From assembly GCF_014654205.1 (NCBI RefSeq), contig NZ_BNAW01000010.1, forward strand, positions 1 through 64,000: a stretch of 64,000 nucleotides of DNA, given 5' to 3'. Below are positions 15,805 to 24,374 of this stretch, in pieces. The position numbers were made by a program, and so were the translations under genes. The notes below the pieces were generated by a model, which did no database searches, was not told the DNA's origin, and worked only from the letters and a program-made list of their open reading frames with translations. Each line of letters begins with the position of its first letter. Within the stretch, counting starts at the first letter, position 1. The DNA comes from Amycolatopsis bullii (lineage in GTDB: Bacteria; Actinomycetota; Actinomycetes; Mycobacteriales; Pseudonocardiaceae).

Positions 15805-15953
15805 AACCGGACCAGTGTCCCACGCGCCCACCCGGGCCGCCCGTGGCGCCCCCACCAGGTGTACGCCAGGTCACCAGCCCCGGTCGGTGGGACCGTGTCA
15901 CCCACAGGGATGATCCACCGTGAAGCGCGGCGTCCGACGAAAGAGGTGAGCGC

Positions 15954-16526
15954 GTGTCCTTCCGGCACCTTGTCCTGGTGGTCGCGATCGCCCTGGGCGT
16001 CGCCGGCTGCAGCACCCCGGCCCCGGCCCCGCCGCCCGCGCCGAGCGGGCCGCACGCCACCGTCGGGTCCCTGCGCCTGCCCCTGCCGCCGGGGGCGGCC
16101 TACACCGAGCACAGCCCGGACGGCCTGCTGGACGGCTGCATCTCCGAAGGCACCGCGGTCTGCGAAGCGCGGGTCCTCGACCTGCGCAAGGCGGACCCGG
16201 AGGCGCCGATCAACCTGCCGAGCACGAAACGGCCCTTCGGCTGGTACACCGGCACGGACCTGCCAACGTGCATCACGCCCGCATCGCCGCCCGGGAAGGC
16301 CGCTCCGGCCACCGGCAGCACCCTCGTCGACTCCGGCTTCGCGCCGATCGGGCCCAAGAAGGCCGAGTACGGCCGCTGGAAGGTCACCTGCGAGAACTCG
16401 GCGCAGAACAACCAGGTCCGGATGTGGTGGCTGCCGACGAGCCGGATCCTGGTCGTCCAGTACGGGTCCTTCCCCGGCTGGGACGCCAAGATGGACAACC
16501 TGCTCGCCGGCGCCACCTTCAGCTGA
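15954..16526 (+). CDS. Lipoprotein of unknown function
   Basis: This 190-residue protein starts at GTG 15954 after AGAGGTGAG. Its signal peptide SFRHLVLVVAIALGVAGC ends in a lipobox (VAGC, Cys about residue 19), so the mature protein is lipid-anchored to the outer face of the membrane. A short Pro/Ala linker follows, then a domain with at least three further cysteines (DGCISEGTAVCEARV, LPTCITP, VTCENSAQNNQ), likely disulfide-bonded. It resembles DUF3558-like actinobacterial lipoproteins in layout, without certain homology. The last 8 bp overlap the convergent transketolase-like gene. Confidence 0.75.
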   Translation: MSFRHLVLVVAIALGVAGCSTPAPAPPPAPSGPHATVGSLRLPLPPGAAYTEHSPDGLLDGCISEGTAVCEARVLDLRKADPEAPINLPSTKRPFGWYTGTDLPTCITPASPPGKAAPATGSTLVDSGFAPIGPKKAEYGRWKVTCENSAQNNQVRMWWLPTSRILVVQYGSFPGWDAKMDNLLAGATFS

Positions 16527-18813
16527 CGGCGTCGAGCGCGGCCCGGATGATCGCGTCCGTGTCGATGCCGTGGTAGCGGTAGACGTCCTCCAGCGACCCC
16601 GACTGCCCGAAGCCGGTGACGCCGAGCGCGACCGACGGCACCCGGTTGATCCCGGCCAGGAACGCCAGCGTGTGCGGGTGGCCGTCGAGCACCGTGACCA
16701 GCGGCTTCGCCCGCGAGGCCGGGAAGACCTGGTCCAGGATCCACGTCTCACCGCGACCCCGGCCGGACCGGGCCTGGAGCGCCTCGAACAGCAGGCCCGG
16801 GCTGGTCACGCACACGACGTCGGCCTCGACGCCGACCTGGGCGAGCCGCTCGGCCGCGGCCAGGGTGTCCGGCACCAGCGCGCCCATCGCCGCCAGCGTC
16901 ACGGCGGGGGAAGCAGCGCGCCGCAGCAGGTACGCGCCCGCCACGACCTGGCGGCGACGGCGTTCGCGGGCGGCCGGGTCCGTCGGCACCGCGGCCAGGG
17001 TCTGGTCGACCGGACGGGTCGAGAGCCGGAAGTACGACGACGTCCCGCCCGGCTTGCCGAGCCGGCCAAGCGCGGCCAGCAGCGTCCACTCGGTGTCGAT
17101 CGCGAACGCCGGTTCGTAGCTGACGCAGCCGGGCTGCTCGATCCCGATGGACGGCGTGGTGATCGACTGGTGCGCGCCACCCTCGGGAGCGAGCGTGACA
17201 CCCGAAGGCGTCCCGATCAGGATCGACTGCCCGCCCGCGTAGATGCCGAACGACCACGGCTCCAGCGCGCGCTCGACGAACGGGTCGTACATGACGCCGA
17301 TGGGCAGCAGCGGCTCGCCCCACCGGCTCCAGGTCGCCCCCAGCTCGCCCAGCAGGCCGACCAGGTTCGTCTCGGCGATGCCCAGCTCGACGTGCTGGCC
17401 CGTCGGCTTCTCCCGCCAGTGCATGATCGTCTCGGGGTCGTCCTCGAACCAGTCGCGGCGCTCGGTGGCCGACCAGACGCCGACCTTGTTGACCCAGCCG
17501 CCGAGGTTGGTCGTCGAACTGACGTCGGGGCTGACGGTTACCACGCGCTTCGCCGCTTCGGGCGCTTCGCGGGTCAGGTCGAGCAGCACGCGGCCGAGCG
17601 CCGCCTGCGTCGTCGCGGTCCCGGACGGCGTACGCCCGATGTCGACGGGCAGGTGCAGCGAAGGCGCCGAAGGAACGTCCGGACGGCGAAGGCGCGAAGC
17701 AACTTCGGCGCACAACGCAGCTTCAGGCGACCCGGGAGCGAAGCCTTCCCACGGCGAAGCGAGATCCGTGCCCAGCGAAGCGGCCAGCTCTTCCATCTGC
17801 GCCACGGTCAGCAGCGAAGAGTGGTTCTGCGGATGCCCCTGCGTCGGCAGGCCGCGGCCCTTGACCGTGTAGCAGAAGATCACCGTCGGCCGATCATCGG
17901 CAATCGACGCGAAGACCTCGTCCAGCGAACCGAGGTCGTGGCCGCCGAGGTTGCGGATCGCGGCCAGCAGCGTCTCGTCGTCCAGCGACGCCACCAGCTC
18001 CGAGAGGGCGGCGTTTCCCGCGGGCAGCCGGTGGCGCACCTGGGCGGCGTCGCAACGCAGCAGGCGCTGGTACTCCGGGTTGGGCATCCCGTCGATGCGG
18101 GCGCGCAGCTCGGCCCCGCCGGGCCGGGTGAACAGCTCCTCGAGCAGCCGCCCGTACTTCAGCGTCAGGACCTGCCAGCCGGCCGCGTCGAACATGCCCT
18201 GCAGCCGCCCGGCCGCGATGTTCGGGACGACCCGGTCGAGGGACTGGCGGTTGAGGTCGACGATCCAGACGATCTCGCCCAGTTCGGCGACGGCCGGGTC
18301 GAGGATGGCCTCCCAGATCGCGCCCTCGTCCAGCTCGGCGTCGCCGACCAGCGAATACTGGCGGCCGGTGCCCGCCTCCGAGCCGCGGGTCGTCAGGTAA
18401 CGGCGAGCCAGCGCGCCCCAGATCGGCGCGGTCGCGCCGATGCCGACGGAACCGGTCGAGTAGTCGACGGGGTCGGGGTCCTTGGCGCGGCTCGGGTAGC
18501 TCTGCAGGCCGCCGAACTCGCGCAGGGTCGGCAGGTAGGCCTCGTCCAGCTCGCCGAGCAGGTAGTTGATCGCGTGGAGCACCGGGGACGCGTGCGGCTT
18601 CACCGAGACGCGGTCCTCGGGGCGCAGGTGCCGGAACCACAGCGACGTCATGATCGACACCAGCGACGCGCACGACGCCTGGTGCCCACCGACCTTGAGC
18701 CCGGCGGGATTCGGCCGGACCCGGTTGGCCTGGTGCACGATCGCGGTGGCGAGCCACAGGACCCGCTGCTCGATCGCGGTGAGCGCCGGGGCGGTCGCGG
18801 GGGCCTGGGTCAT
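16519..18813 (-). CDS. Transketolase-like thiamine-diphosphate enzyme (homodimeric E1-like)
   Basis: This 764-residue protein has an N-terminal ThDP-binding domain (LKVGGHQASCASLVSIMTSL, SVGIGATAPIWGALARRY, VGDAELDEGAIWEA with the GDG-like start GDAE). A pyrimidine-binding middle domain follows (HVELGIAETNLVGLLGELG; the Glu of ELGIAE activates ThDP), then a transketolase C-terminal domain. The layout resembles homodimeric pyruvate dehydrogenase E1 (AceE, about 900 residues) but is shorter, and no E2/E3 gene is near. A free-standing 2-oxoacid dehydrogenase or decarboxylase is likely. It is immediately downstream, on the same strand, of an Lrp/AsnC gene, with three dyads between them, suggesting amino-acid-responsive control. 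Confidence 0.8.
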   Translation of the reverse strand: MTQAPATAPALTAIEQRVLWLATAIVHQANRVRPNPAGLKVGGHQASCASLVSIMTSLWFRHLRPEDRVSVKPHASPVLHAINYLLGELDEAYLPTLREFGGLQSYPSRAKDPDPVDYSTGSVGIGATAPIWGALARRYLTTRGSEAGTGRQYSLVGDAELDEGAIWEAILDPAVAELGEIVWIVDLNRQSLDRVVPNIAAGRLQGMFDAAGWQVLTLKYGRLLEELFTRPGGAELRARIDGMPNPEYQRLLRCDAAQVRHRLPAGNAALSELVASLDDETLLAAIRNLGGHDLGSLDEVFASIADDRPTVIFCYTVKGRGLPTQGHPQNHSSLLTVAQMEELAASLGTDLASPWEGFAPGSPEAALCAEVASRLRRPDVPSAPSLHLPVDIGRTPSGTATTQAALGRVLLDLTREAPEAAKRVVTVSPDVSSTTNLGGWVNKVGVWSATERRDWFEDDPETIMHWREKPTGQHVELGIAETNLVGLLGELGATWSRWGEPLLPIGVMYDPFVERALEPWSFGIYAGGQSILIGTPSGVTLAPEGGAHQSITTPSIGIEQPGCVSYEPAFAIDTEWTLLAALGRLGKPGGTSSYFRLSTRPVDQTLAAVPTDPAARERRRRQVVAGAYLLRRAASPAVTLAAMGALVPDTLAAAERLAQVGVEADVVCVTSPGLLFEALQARSGRGRGETWILDQVFPASRAKPLVTVLDGHPHTLAFLAGINRVPSVALGVTGFGQSGSLEDVYRYHGIDTDAIIRAALDAVS

Positions 18814-18841
18814 CGTCGACACCTTTCGTGCAGGAAGCGCA

Positions 18842-18948
18842 CACCAGGACAGCACTGGTGGACGCATCGCACAACCGATGCCGCAGGAGGTGCGCAGAAT
18901 GCGCATCGAACGCCGAGGGCTCAGGCCTCCGGCTGCGCAGAATGCACG
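18842..18948. promoter_or_regulatory. Cluster of candidate Lrp/AsnC binding sites
   Basis: Between the Lrp gene and the transketolase-like gene, three inverted repeats occur: CACCAG-7-CTGGTG (18842-18860), GCATCG-6-CGATGC (18864-18881) and TGCGCAGAATGCGCA (18891-18905). The 12-mer TGCGCAGAATGC of the last repeat recurs at 18934-18945 inside the 3' end of the lrp coding region. Arrays of short dyads at roughly helical spacing are characteristic of Lrp-family control regions. Binding by the adjacent regulator is inferred. Confidence 0.5.
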
Positions 18949-19406
18949 CGTTCCAGCAGGGGCGCCAGCCGGTACGGGACGAGCTCACGCATGACGAGCG
19001 AGATGTTCGTCCGCTCCACCCCGGGCGAGGCGAGGATGTGCCCGGCGATCCGGTACAGGTCGTCGGCGTCGACGGCGACCACCTGCACCATCAGGTCGCT
19101 CGCCCCGGTCAGCCCGCACACCTCGGTCACCTCGGGGATCGCGGCGAGGGCGGTGCCGACCTCGGCGAGGCGCCGCTGGTCGACCTGCGCGTTGACGAAG
19201 GCCCGCATCGGATAGCCCAGCCGCGCCGGATCTATGCGGCGTTCGAACGACCGCAGGACGCCGCGCTGCTCGAGCCGCGCGAGCCGGGCCTGCACCGTGT
19301 TGCGGGACAGGCCCAGCCGCTCGGCCAGCGCGACCGCCGTGGCCCGGGGGTCCTCCCCCAGCGCTTCCAGCAGGCGCGCGTCGATCTCGTCGATGGTTTC
19401 CGGCAC
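18921..19406 (-). CDS. Lrp/AsnC-family transcriptional regulator
   Basis: This 161-residue protein starts at GTG 19406 (PETIDEIDARLLEALGEDPR), preceded by GGAAG. The helix-turn-helix is at about residues 10-60 (ATAVALAERLGLSRNTVQARLARLEQRGVL). The RAM/AsnC ligand-binding domain spans about 70-150 (MRAFVNAQVDQRRLAEVGTAL, VCGLTGASDLMVQVVAVDADDLYRI, GVERTNISLVMRELVPYRLAPLL). These regulators form octamers that sense amino acids. The frame is open upstream to 19556, but family length favours this start. It probably controls the downstream transketolase-like gene. Confidence 0.9.
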   Translation of the reverse strand: MPETIDEIDARLLEALGEDPRATAVALAERLGLSRNTVQARLARLEQRGVLRSFERRIDPARLGYPMRAFVNAQVDQRRLAEVGTALAAIPEVTEVCGLTGASDLMVQVVAVDADDLYRIAGHILASPGVERTNISLVMRELVPYRLAPLLERVHSAQPEA

Positions 19407-19464
19407 CCGCCGATCTTCCCAGGTGACGGGCGTCACCGGAGACCGGTTGCCAGCCGACCGTTTC

Positions 19465-19474
19465 CGATATATCG
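19465..19474. promoter_or_regulatory. Candidate PadR operator CGATATATCG
   Basis: CGATATATCG is a perfect 10-bp palindrome and an AT-rich island 37 bp upstream of the padR-type start codon. AT-rich TATAT-core palindromes are the usual PadR operators and PadR genes are usually autoregulated. The same site is about 60 bp upstream of the divergent lrp-type gene, so it could affect both. Confidence 0.5.
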
Positions 19475-19510
19475 TGAACGTGTCGCAACAGTTCGAGAAA
19501 GGAACATGAC

Positions 19511-20128
19511 ATGCGTAGGCAACGACACCCCTTCGCTCACGAACGTGGGCGCGCACCTTTCGGGCCCTTCGGCGGTTTCGGCGAGTTCCCCCCGGGTTTC
19601 GGCCCCGGTGGACGCGGCCGCGGCCACGGCCCGCACCGGCGGGGTCACGGCGGACGGCGCAGCCGCCGCGGTGACGTCCGCGCCGCGATCCTGGCGCTGC
19701 TCGCCGAGCAGCCCCGGCACGGCTACGAGATCATCCGCGAGATCGGCGAGCGCTCCGGCGGCTTCTGGCGGCCCAGCCCCGGCTCGGTCTACCCGACGCT
19801 GCAGCTGCTGGCCGACGAAGGCCTGGTGATCAGCAAGGACGAGCACAGCAAGAAGCTGTTCGAGCTCACCGACGCCGGCCGCGCCGCGGCGGAGCAGCAG
19901 GACAGCACCCCGCCGTGGGAGCAGATCGCGCAGGACGTCGACCCGGTCGAGGTCGGGCTCGCGAAGGCGGGCAAGAACCTCGCCGCCGCCGTCGTGCAGA
20001 TCATGCGCGCGGGCACCGAGAGCCAGCAGGCCCGCGCGGCCGAGGTTCTCAACGACGCCCGGCGTTCGCTCTACGGCATCCTCGGCGAGGACGAAGACGA
20101 GTCCTCTTCGCCGGAGACGGCGGAGTGA
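19511..20128 (+). CDS. PadR-family transcriptional regulator
   Basis: This 205-residue protein starts at ATG 19511 with AAAGGA seven bases upstream. Residues 1-52 are low-complexity Gly/Arg/Pro/Phe/His (GPGGRGRGHGPHRRGHGG). The PadR winged helix follows at about 53-120: AAILALLAEQPRHGYEIIREIGERSGGFWRPSPGSVYPTLQ in order, then KLFELTDAGRAAAEQQ. A C-terminal helical dimerisation domain (PVEVGLAKAGKNLAAAVVQIM) places it in the longer PadR-s2-like class. The 3' end overlaps the convergent methyltransferase by 58 bp. The target and ligand are unknown. Confidence 0.9.
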   Translation: MRRQRHPFAHERGRAPFGPFGGFGEFPPGFGPGGRGRGHGPHRRGHGGRRSRRGDVRAAILALLAEQPRHGYEIIREIGERSGGFWRPSPGSVYPTLQLLADEGLVISKDEHSKKLFELTDAGRAAAEQQDSTPPWEQIAQDVDPVEVGLAKAGKNLAAAVVQIMRAGTESQQARAAEVLNDARRSLYGILGEDEDESSSPETAE

Positions 20129-20877
20129 CCAGGCAGGACGAGGCCGGTGGGCTTGACCCGCGTGTGGACGCGGTAGCTCACCGGCAGCGTCAGGTCCTGG
20201 CCGCGATTCCCGTTACGCTGCAAGGACTCCGCGATCGCCTGTTCGGCGACCGGCCGGCTGAACTCGATCTTCAGCACGGCTTCCAGGTCCGCGGCGGTCG
20301 CAAACCGCCATTCGGTGGCGACGCGGCGGCAGCCGAACCCGGCCCGGGCGAAGAACCGTTCCACCGCGCCCGGGTCGTAGTGCGGTAGGTCGGCGCGCAT
20401 CCAGCGTCCGTAGGGCTCGCTGGTCACGTCGAGGTCGACGATCAGGATCGCGCCGCCCGGCCGCAGCACCCGTTCCGCCTCCGCCAGCCCGGGCTCACAC
20501 CCGGGCCCGAAGAAGTAGGCCGTGCGCGCGTGCACGACGTCGACGCTCGCGCTGCGGACCGGCAGCCGCTGGGCCCGGCCCATCCGGACGTCCACGTTCG
20601 ACAGTCCTTCGACACGCTTCAGCGCGCTTCGCACCAACGGCTCGTGCGGCTCGACCCCGAGCACCGATCGCGCGTCACGGGCGAAGCGCGGCAAGTGAAA
20701 CCCGTCACCGCAGCCGACGTCCAGCACGTCCAGGCCGGTCCAGTCGTGCTCCTCGCGCAGCACACGCCAGATCTCGCCGCCGCTGTCCTGCGCGCGGTTC
20801 TCCAGCTCGTAATCGGCCTGGTAGTACCAGATGTTGGGGCTCGGCACGACCTCCGCGCGCCGGGACGACCACCGCAC
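20071..20877 (-). CDS. Class I SAM-dependent methyltransferase
   Basis: This 268-residue protein starts at GTG 20877 (RWSSRRAEVVPSPNIWYYQADYELEN), chosen because AAGGAG sits eight bases upstream. Motif I is LDVLDVGCGDGFHLPRF (about residues 44-60), followed by VLGVEPHEP (motif II acidic region), SVDVVHARTAYFFGPG and LRPGGAILIVDLDV (motif III). WYYQADYELENRAQD at the N-terminus is typical of a group of actinobacterial small-molecule methyltransferases of unknown substrate. The 3' end overlaps the padR-type gene on the other strand. Confidence 0.8.
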   Translation of the reverse strand: MRWSSRRAEVVPSPNIWYYQADYELENRAQDSGGEIWRVLREEHDWTGLDVLDVGCGDGFHLPRFARDARSVLGVEPHEPLVRSALKRVEGLSNVDVRMGRAQRLPVRSASVDVVHARTAYFFGPGCEPGLAEAERVLRPGGAILIVDLDVTSEPYGRWMRADLPHYDPGAVERFFARAGFGCRRVATEWRFATAADLEAVLKIEFSRPVAEQAIAESLQRNGNRGQDLTLPVSYRVHTRVKPTGLVLPGHSAVSGEEDSSSSSPRMP

Positions 20878-20991
20878 CCCAACTGCTCCTTCCGGGTCCT
20901 CGTCGCCGGGCCGTGCTCGCACGGTGGCGAATTCTTGGCGGAAAACTCACGGATGACGCCTAGAATCCGGTGGGTATCGGGAGGAGCACCC

Positions 20992-21837
20992 ATGGCCATC
21001 GACCCGTCCAGTACCCCGTCCCCGGTCCCGGCCGGAATTCCGTGCTGGATCGAGCTGGCCTGTCGCGAGCAGGCCGTGGCGGAGCGATTCTACGGTGCCC
21101 TCTTCGGCTGGGAGTACACCACTCAACGGGATCCGGCGACGTCCGACGGCCGCTACGCCATCGGCGCGCTCAACGGCCTCCCGGTCGGCGGGCTCTACCG
21201 CGCGGCCCAGGGCGCGCCGCTGGGGTGGATGCCGCACATCTCCGTGCCGCACACCGCGAGCGCGGCCGAGTGGGTGGAGCACCTCGGCGGGCGGATCACC
21301 CTCGGGCCCGTGGCGATCCCGGACCGCGGCACGATCATGCACGCCATCGACGCCTGCGGTGCACCGGTGGTGTTCTGGGAGGTGCCGCCCAACTGGGAGT
21401 TCGTCACCGGGATCCCGAACACCTTCAGCGGCGCCGACCTCAACACCCACGACGGCGTCGCGGCGGATCACTTCTACACCAAGCTGTTCACCTACGGGAG
21501 CCATCAGATCGGCGACGGCGAGATGCTCGACTACGTCGAATGGCTCATCGAGCACGAGCCGGTGCTGTACCGGTACGTGATGGGCTCGGAGTACAGCCTG
21601 GACACCCCGCCGCACTGGCTCGTGTACTTCGACATCGACCCGGCCCGCGGGGTCGACGCGGTCGCGGGCGAGGCGCTCATGCACGGCGGCACGGTCGTGA
21701 TCCAGCCCTACGACACCCCGTTCGGCCGGATGGCGATCCTCGCCGACCCCGAGGGGGCGGTGTTCGCGGTGATCGACCACTCGCGCGTCACCGAAGGCTG
21801 GGGCCGCGCCGAGGTCGACGACCCCTACGACGACTAG
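20992..21837 (+). CDS. VOC-family protein with two tandem domains
   Basis: This 281-residue protein has two vicinal-oxygen-chelate (glyoxalase/bleomycin-resistance-like) modules. The first begins GIPCWIELACREQAVAERFYGALFGWEYT (residues about 15-43), and the second begins near GADLNTHDGVAADHFYTKLFTYGSH and ends MAILADPEGAVFAVIDHSR. This is the arrangement of the CFP30B/27-kDa antigen-like actinobacterial proteins. Metal ligands are not clearly conserved in the first module. GAGGAG precedes the ATG. The stop overlaps the convergent cdsA by 4 bp. Confidence 0.85.
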   Translation: MAIDPSSTPSPVPAGIPCWIELACREQAVAERFYGALFGWEYTTQRDPATSDGRYAIGALNGLPVGGLYRAAQGAPLGWMPHISVPHTASAAEWVEHLGGRITLGPVAIPDRGTIMHAIDACGAPVVFWEVPPNWEFVTGIPNTFSGADLNTHDGVAADHFYTKLFTYGSHQIGDGEMLDYVEWLIEHEPVLYRYVMGSEYSLDTPPHWLVYFDIDPARGVDAVAGEALMHGGTVVIQPYDTPFGRMAILADPEGAVFAVIDHSRVTEGWGRAEVDDPYDD

Positions 21838-22910
21838 ACCGGCACGAACGCCGAAAGCAGCAGCCAGGACACGACGGCGGAGGGCAGCAGCGAGTCGAGC
21901 CGGTCCATGATCCCGCCGTGCCCGGGCAGCAGCGTTCCCATGTCCTTGACGCCGAGGTCGCGCTTGATCAGCGATTCGACGAGGTCGCCCAGGGTCGCGG
22001 TCAGCACGATGGCGACACCGAAGATCACGCCCTGCCAGACGTGGCCGTCGAGCAGCAGGCTGAGGGTCAGCGCCCCGGCCACGACGCCGCCGATCACCGA
22101 GCCCGCGAAGCCTTCCCAGGTCTTCTTCGGGCTGATGGTGGGCGCCATCGGGTGCTTGCCGCCGAGCACGCCGGCGATGTAGCCCCCGGTGTCCGAGGCG
22201 ACGACGCCGATCAGGAAGGTGAGGACCCGGCCGACGCCGTCCTCCGGCGGCACGAGCATCGCGGCGAAGGCACCGAAGAGCGGCAGGTAGGCAGCGGCGA
22301 AGGTGGACGCACTGATGTCGCGCAGGTAGCCCTTCGCGCCGCCGGGCAGCCGCCACAGCAGGCAGGCGAGCACGGTGAGGACGAACGCGGTGAGCGCGCC
22401 TTCTCGCCCGAACGGCCAGGCGAGCCAGATCATCGCCTGCCCGCCGACGAGCACCGGGATCATCGCGACCCGGATGTCGGCGACCCGGCGCAGCACCCCG
22501 GCGAATTCGAAGGTGCCGACCGCGATCGCGATCGCGATGATCCCGATGAACAGGTAGCGAACGGTGAGCAGGGAAACGATGATCGCGGCACCGAGCAGCA
22601 GAGCGACGCCGATGGCCGCGGGCAGGTTCCGCCCGGCCTTGGAGGCCTTCTTGACGGCCTCCGGCGGCGCGGGCGTGTCCGACGCACCCGATTCGGCGTC
22701 GCCGGCTCCGGCGGCCGCCGCGGGCGTTTCCGCCGCGGCGGTCCCGGCGGCCGACAGCCGGGCTGCTTCGCCCGTCCCGGAGGTCTCCGGCACGACCGGC
22801 GTCCCCGCGACCCGGCCGGTTCCCGAGGTCGCCGAAGTTCCCGGCGTCCCGGCCGGTTCTTCTCCGGTGGCGTCCACCCGGTCCTCGCGTTCCTCGCTCA
22901 CCTGTGCCAT
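21834..22910 (-). CDS. cdsA: Phosphatidate cytidylyltransferase CdsA
   Basis: This 358-residue membrane enzyme makes CDP-diacylglycerol from phosphatidate and CTP for phospholipid synthesis. The family signature is the C-terminal segment SLIKRDLGVKDMGTLLPGHG plus GIMDRLDSLLPS, with eight or more hydrophobic segments before it and the conserved SPKKTWEGFAGS. The first about 90 residues are a disordered Ala/Gly/Thr/Glu-rich tail (ETPAAAAGAGDAESGASDTP) not needed for catalysis; the actinobacterial enzyme often has such an extension, but this one is long. Its ATG overlaps the frr stop (TGATG), so it is coupled to frr as in mycobacteria. Confidence 0.95.
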   Translation of the reverse strand: MAQVSEEREDRVDATGEEPAGTPGTSATSGTGRVAGTPVVPETSGTGEAARLSAAGTAAAETPAAAAGAGDAESGASDTPAPPEAVKKASKAGRNLPAAIGVALLLGAAIIVSLLTVRYLFIGIIAIAIAVGTFEFAGVLRRVADIRVAMIPVLVGGQAMIWLAWPFGREGALTAFVLTVLACLLWRLPGGAKGYLRDISASTFAAAYLPLFGAFAAMLVPPEDGVGRVLTFLIGVVASDTGGYIAGVLGGKHPMAPTISPKKTWEGFAGSVIGGVVAGALTLSLLLDGHVWQGVIFGVAIVLTATLGDLVESLIKRDLGVKDMGTLLPGHGGIMDRLDSLLPSAVVSWLLLSAFVPV

Positions 22911-23473
22911 CAGACCTCGAGCAGCTCGGCTTCCTTGTGCTTGACCAGCTCGTCGACCTTGTGCACGTAGGTGTCGGTCAGGTTCTGCAGTTCCTTCTCC
23001 GCGCGCGCCACGTCGTCCTCACCGGCTTCGCCGTCCTTGGCGATGCGGTCGAGCTCGTCCTTGGCCTTGCGGCGGATGCTGCGGATCGAGACCCGGGCGT
23101 CCTCGCCCTTGCCCTTGGCGACCTTCACCATCTCCTTGCGCCGCTCCTCGGTGAGCTGCGGGATGACGATGCGGATGACCTGGCCGTCGTTGCTCGGGTT
23201 GACCCCCAGGTCCGACTCCCGGATCGCCTTCTCGATCGCGCCGAGCTGCGACTGGTCGTACGGCTTGATGAGCGCCATGCGGGCTTCCGGCACGTTCACG
23301 CTGGCCAGCTGGTTCAGCGGGGTCGGCGAGCCGTAGTACTCGACGACGATCCGCGAGAACATCGCCGACGAAGCCCGGCCGGTGCGAACCGACTGCAGCT
23401 CGTCCTTGGCGACGGACACCGCTTTTTCCATCTTCTCCTCGGCATCGAGGAGGGTCTCGTCGATCACGGTCAC
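22910..23473 (-). CDS. frr: Ribosome recycling factor
   Basis: This 187-residue protein starts [19 protein letters not shown] and has the canonical RRF segments: [30 protein letters not shown] (split here by reading order), [34 protein letters not shown] and the C-terminal helix. RRF with EF-G splits the post-termination ribosome. It lies between pyrH (42 bp upstream) and cdsA (overlapping stop/start), the standard order rpsB-tsf-pyrH-frr-cdsA. Confidence 0.98.
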   Translation of the reverse strand: MTVIDETLLDAEEKMEKAVSVAKDELQSVRTGRASSAMFSRIVVEYYGSPTPLNQLASVNVPEARMALIKPYDQSQLGAIEKAIRESDLGVNPSNDGQVIRIVIPQLTEERRKEMVKVAKGKGEDARVSIRSIRRKAKDELDRIAKDGEAGEDDVARAEKELQNLTDTYVHKVDELVKHKEAELLEV

Positions 23474-23515
23474 TCCCGTAGTTGTGATGGGTGGCGCTTG
23501 CTGATCCCAGCAGGT

Positions 23516-24259
23516 CTAGGCCGGCACCCCGGCAGTGGGGGTGCTGACCAACGTGCCGATTCTTTCACCACTCACCGCGCGGGCGATGTTCCCCTCGGTG
23601 AGCAGGTTGAACACGATGATCGGCATGTTGTTGTCCATGCAGAGGCTGAACGCCGTCGCGTCGGCGACCTTGAGGTCCCGCTCCAGCACCTCGCGGTGGG
23701 TGATCTCGCGGAACATCTCGGCGGTGGGGTCAGCCTTCGGGTCCGCGGTGTAGACGCCGTCGACGGCCTTCGCCATCAGCACGGCTTCGCAGCCCAGCTC
23801 GAGCGCCCGCTGCGCGGCCGCGGTGTCGGTGGAGAAGTACGGCATGCCGACCCCGGCGCCGAAGATCACGACGCGGCCCTTCTCCAGGTGCCGCTCGGCG
23901 CGGCGCGGGATGTAAGGCTCGGCGACCTGGCCCATCGTGATGGCGGTCTGCACGCGGGTGGGCAGGCCCTCCTTCTCGAGGAAGTCCTGCAGCGCCAGGC
24001 AGTTCATCACGGTGCCCAGCATCGCCATGTAGTCGGCGCGGTCGCGGTCCATGCCGCGCTGCGACAGTTCCGCGCCCCGGAAGTAGTTGCCGCCGCCGAT
24101 CACGACCGCGACCTGGACACCGGTGCGGGCGACGTCGGCGATCTGCTGCGCGACCGAGTGGACGACGTCCGGATCGACACCGATCGAACCACCGCCGAAC
24201 ATCTCGCCGCCCAGTTTCAGCAGCACCCGCCGGTAGCCACCTTCGACCCGGTCACCCAT
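23516..24259 (-). CDS. pyrH: Uridylate kinase PyrH
   Basis: This 247-residue amino-acid-kinase-fold protein starts [20 protein letters not shown]. It carries the nucleotide-binding [30 protein letters not shown], the [17 protein letters not shown] region and [28 protein letters not shown] (in part), typical of bacterial UMP kinases. It phosphorylates UMP to UDP and is hexameric. AGGAGGCG precedes the start. It is separated from tsf by a strong terminator at 24311-24348, so pyrH-frr-cdsA probably has its own promoter in that gap. Confidence 0.97.
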   Translation of the reverse strand: MGDRVEGGYRRVLLKLGGEMFGGGSIGVDPDVVHSVAQQIADVARTGVQVAVVIGGGNYFRGAELSQRGMDRDRADYMAMLGTVMNCLALQDFLEKEGLPTRVQTAITMGQVAEPYIPRRAERHLEKGRVVIFGAGVGMPYFSTDTAAAQRALELGCEAVLMAKAVDGVYTADPKADPTAEMFREITHREVLERDLKVADATAFSLCMDNNMPIIVFNLLTEGNIARAVSGERIGTLVSTPTAGVPA

Positions 24260-24310
24260 CTATGTCGCCTCCTAGGCCTCTCGACCTGTTTTTGTCATAT
24301 CCAGACCTGA

Positions 24311-24348
24311 CAGTGCCCCGTCCCCGATTGGACGGAGACGGGGCACTG
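24311..24348 (-). terminator. Terminator after tsf
   Basis: CAGTGCCCCGTC (24311-24322) pairs perfectly with GACGGGGCACTG (24337-24348): a 12-bp stem with a 14-nt loop that begins 27 bases past the tsf stop. On the minus strand a loose T/A-containing tail follows. It separates rpsB-tsf from pyrH-frr-cdsA. Confidence 0.8.
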
Positions 24349-24374
24349 GGTGAAACCTACGCCCGGACCTGGCC

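Noticed and set aside
15082..19215. A 1377-codon open frame on the plus strand
   Set aside because: Arg/Gln/His-rich translation with no domain; it is the antisense shadow of rlmN, the transketolase-like gene and lrp in high-GC DNA.
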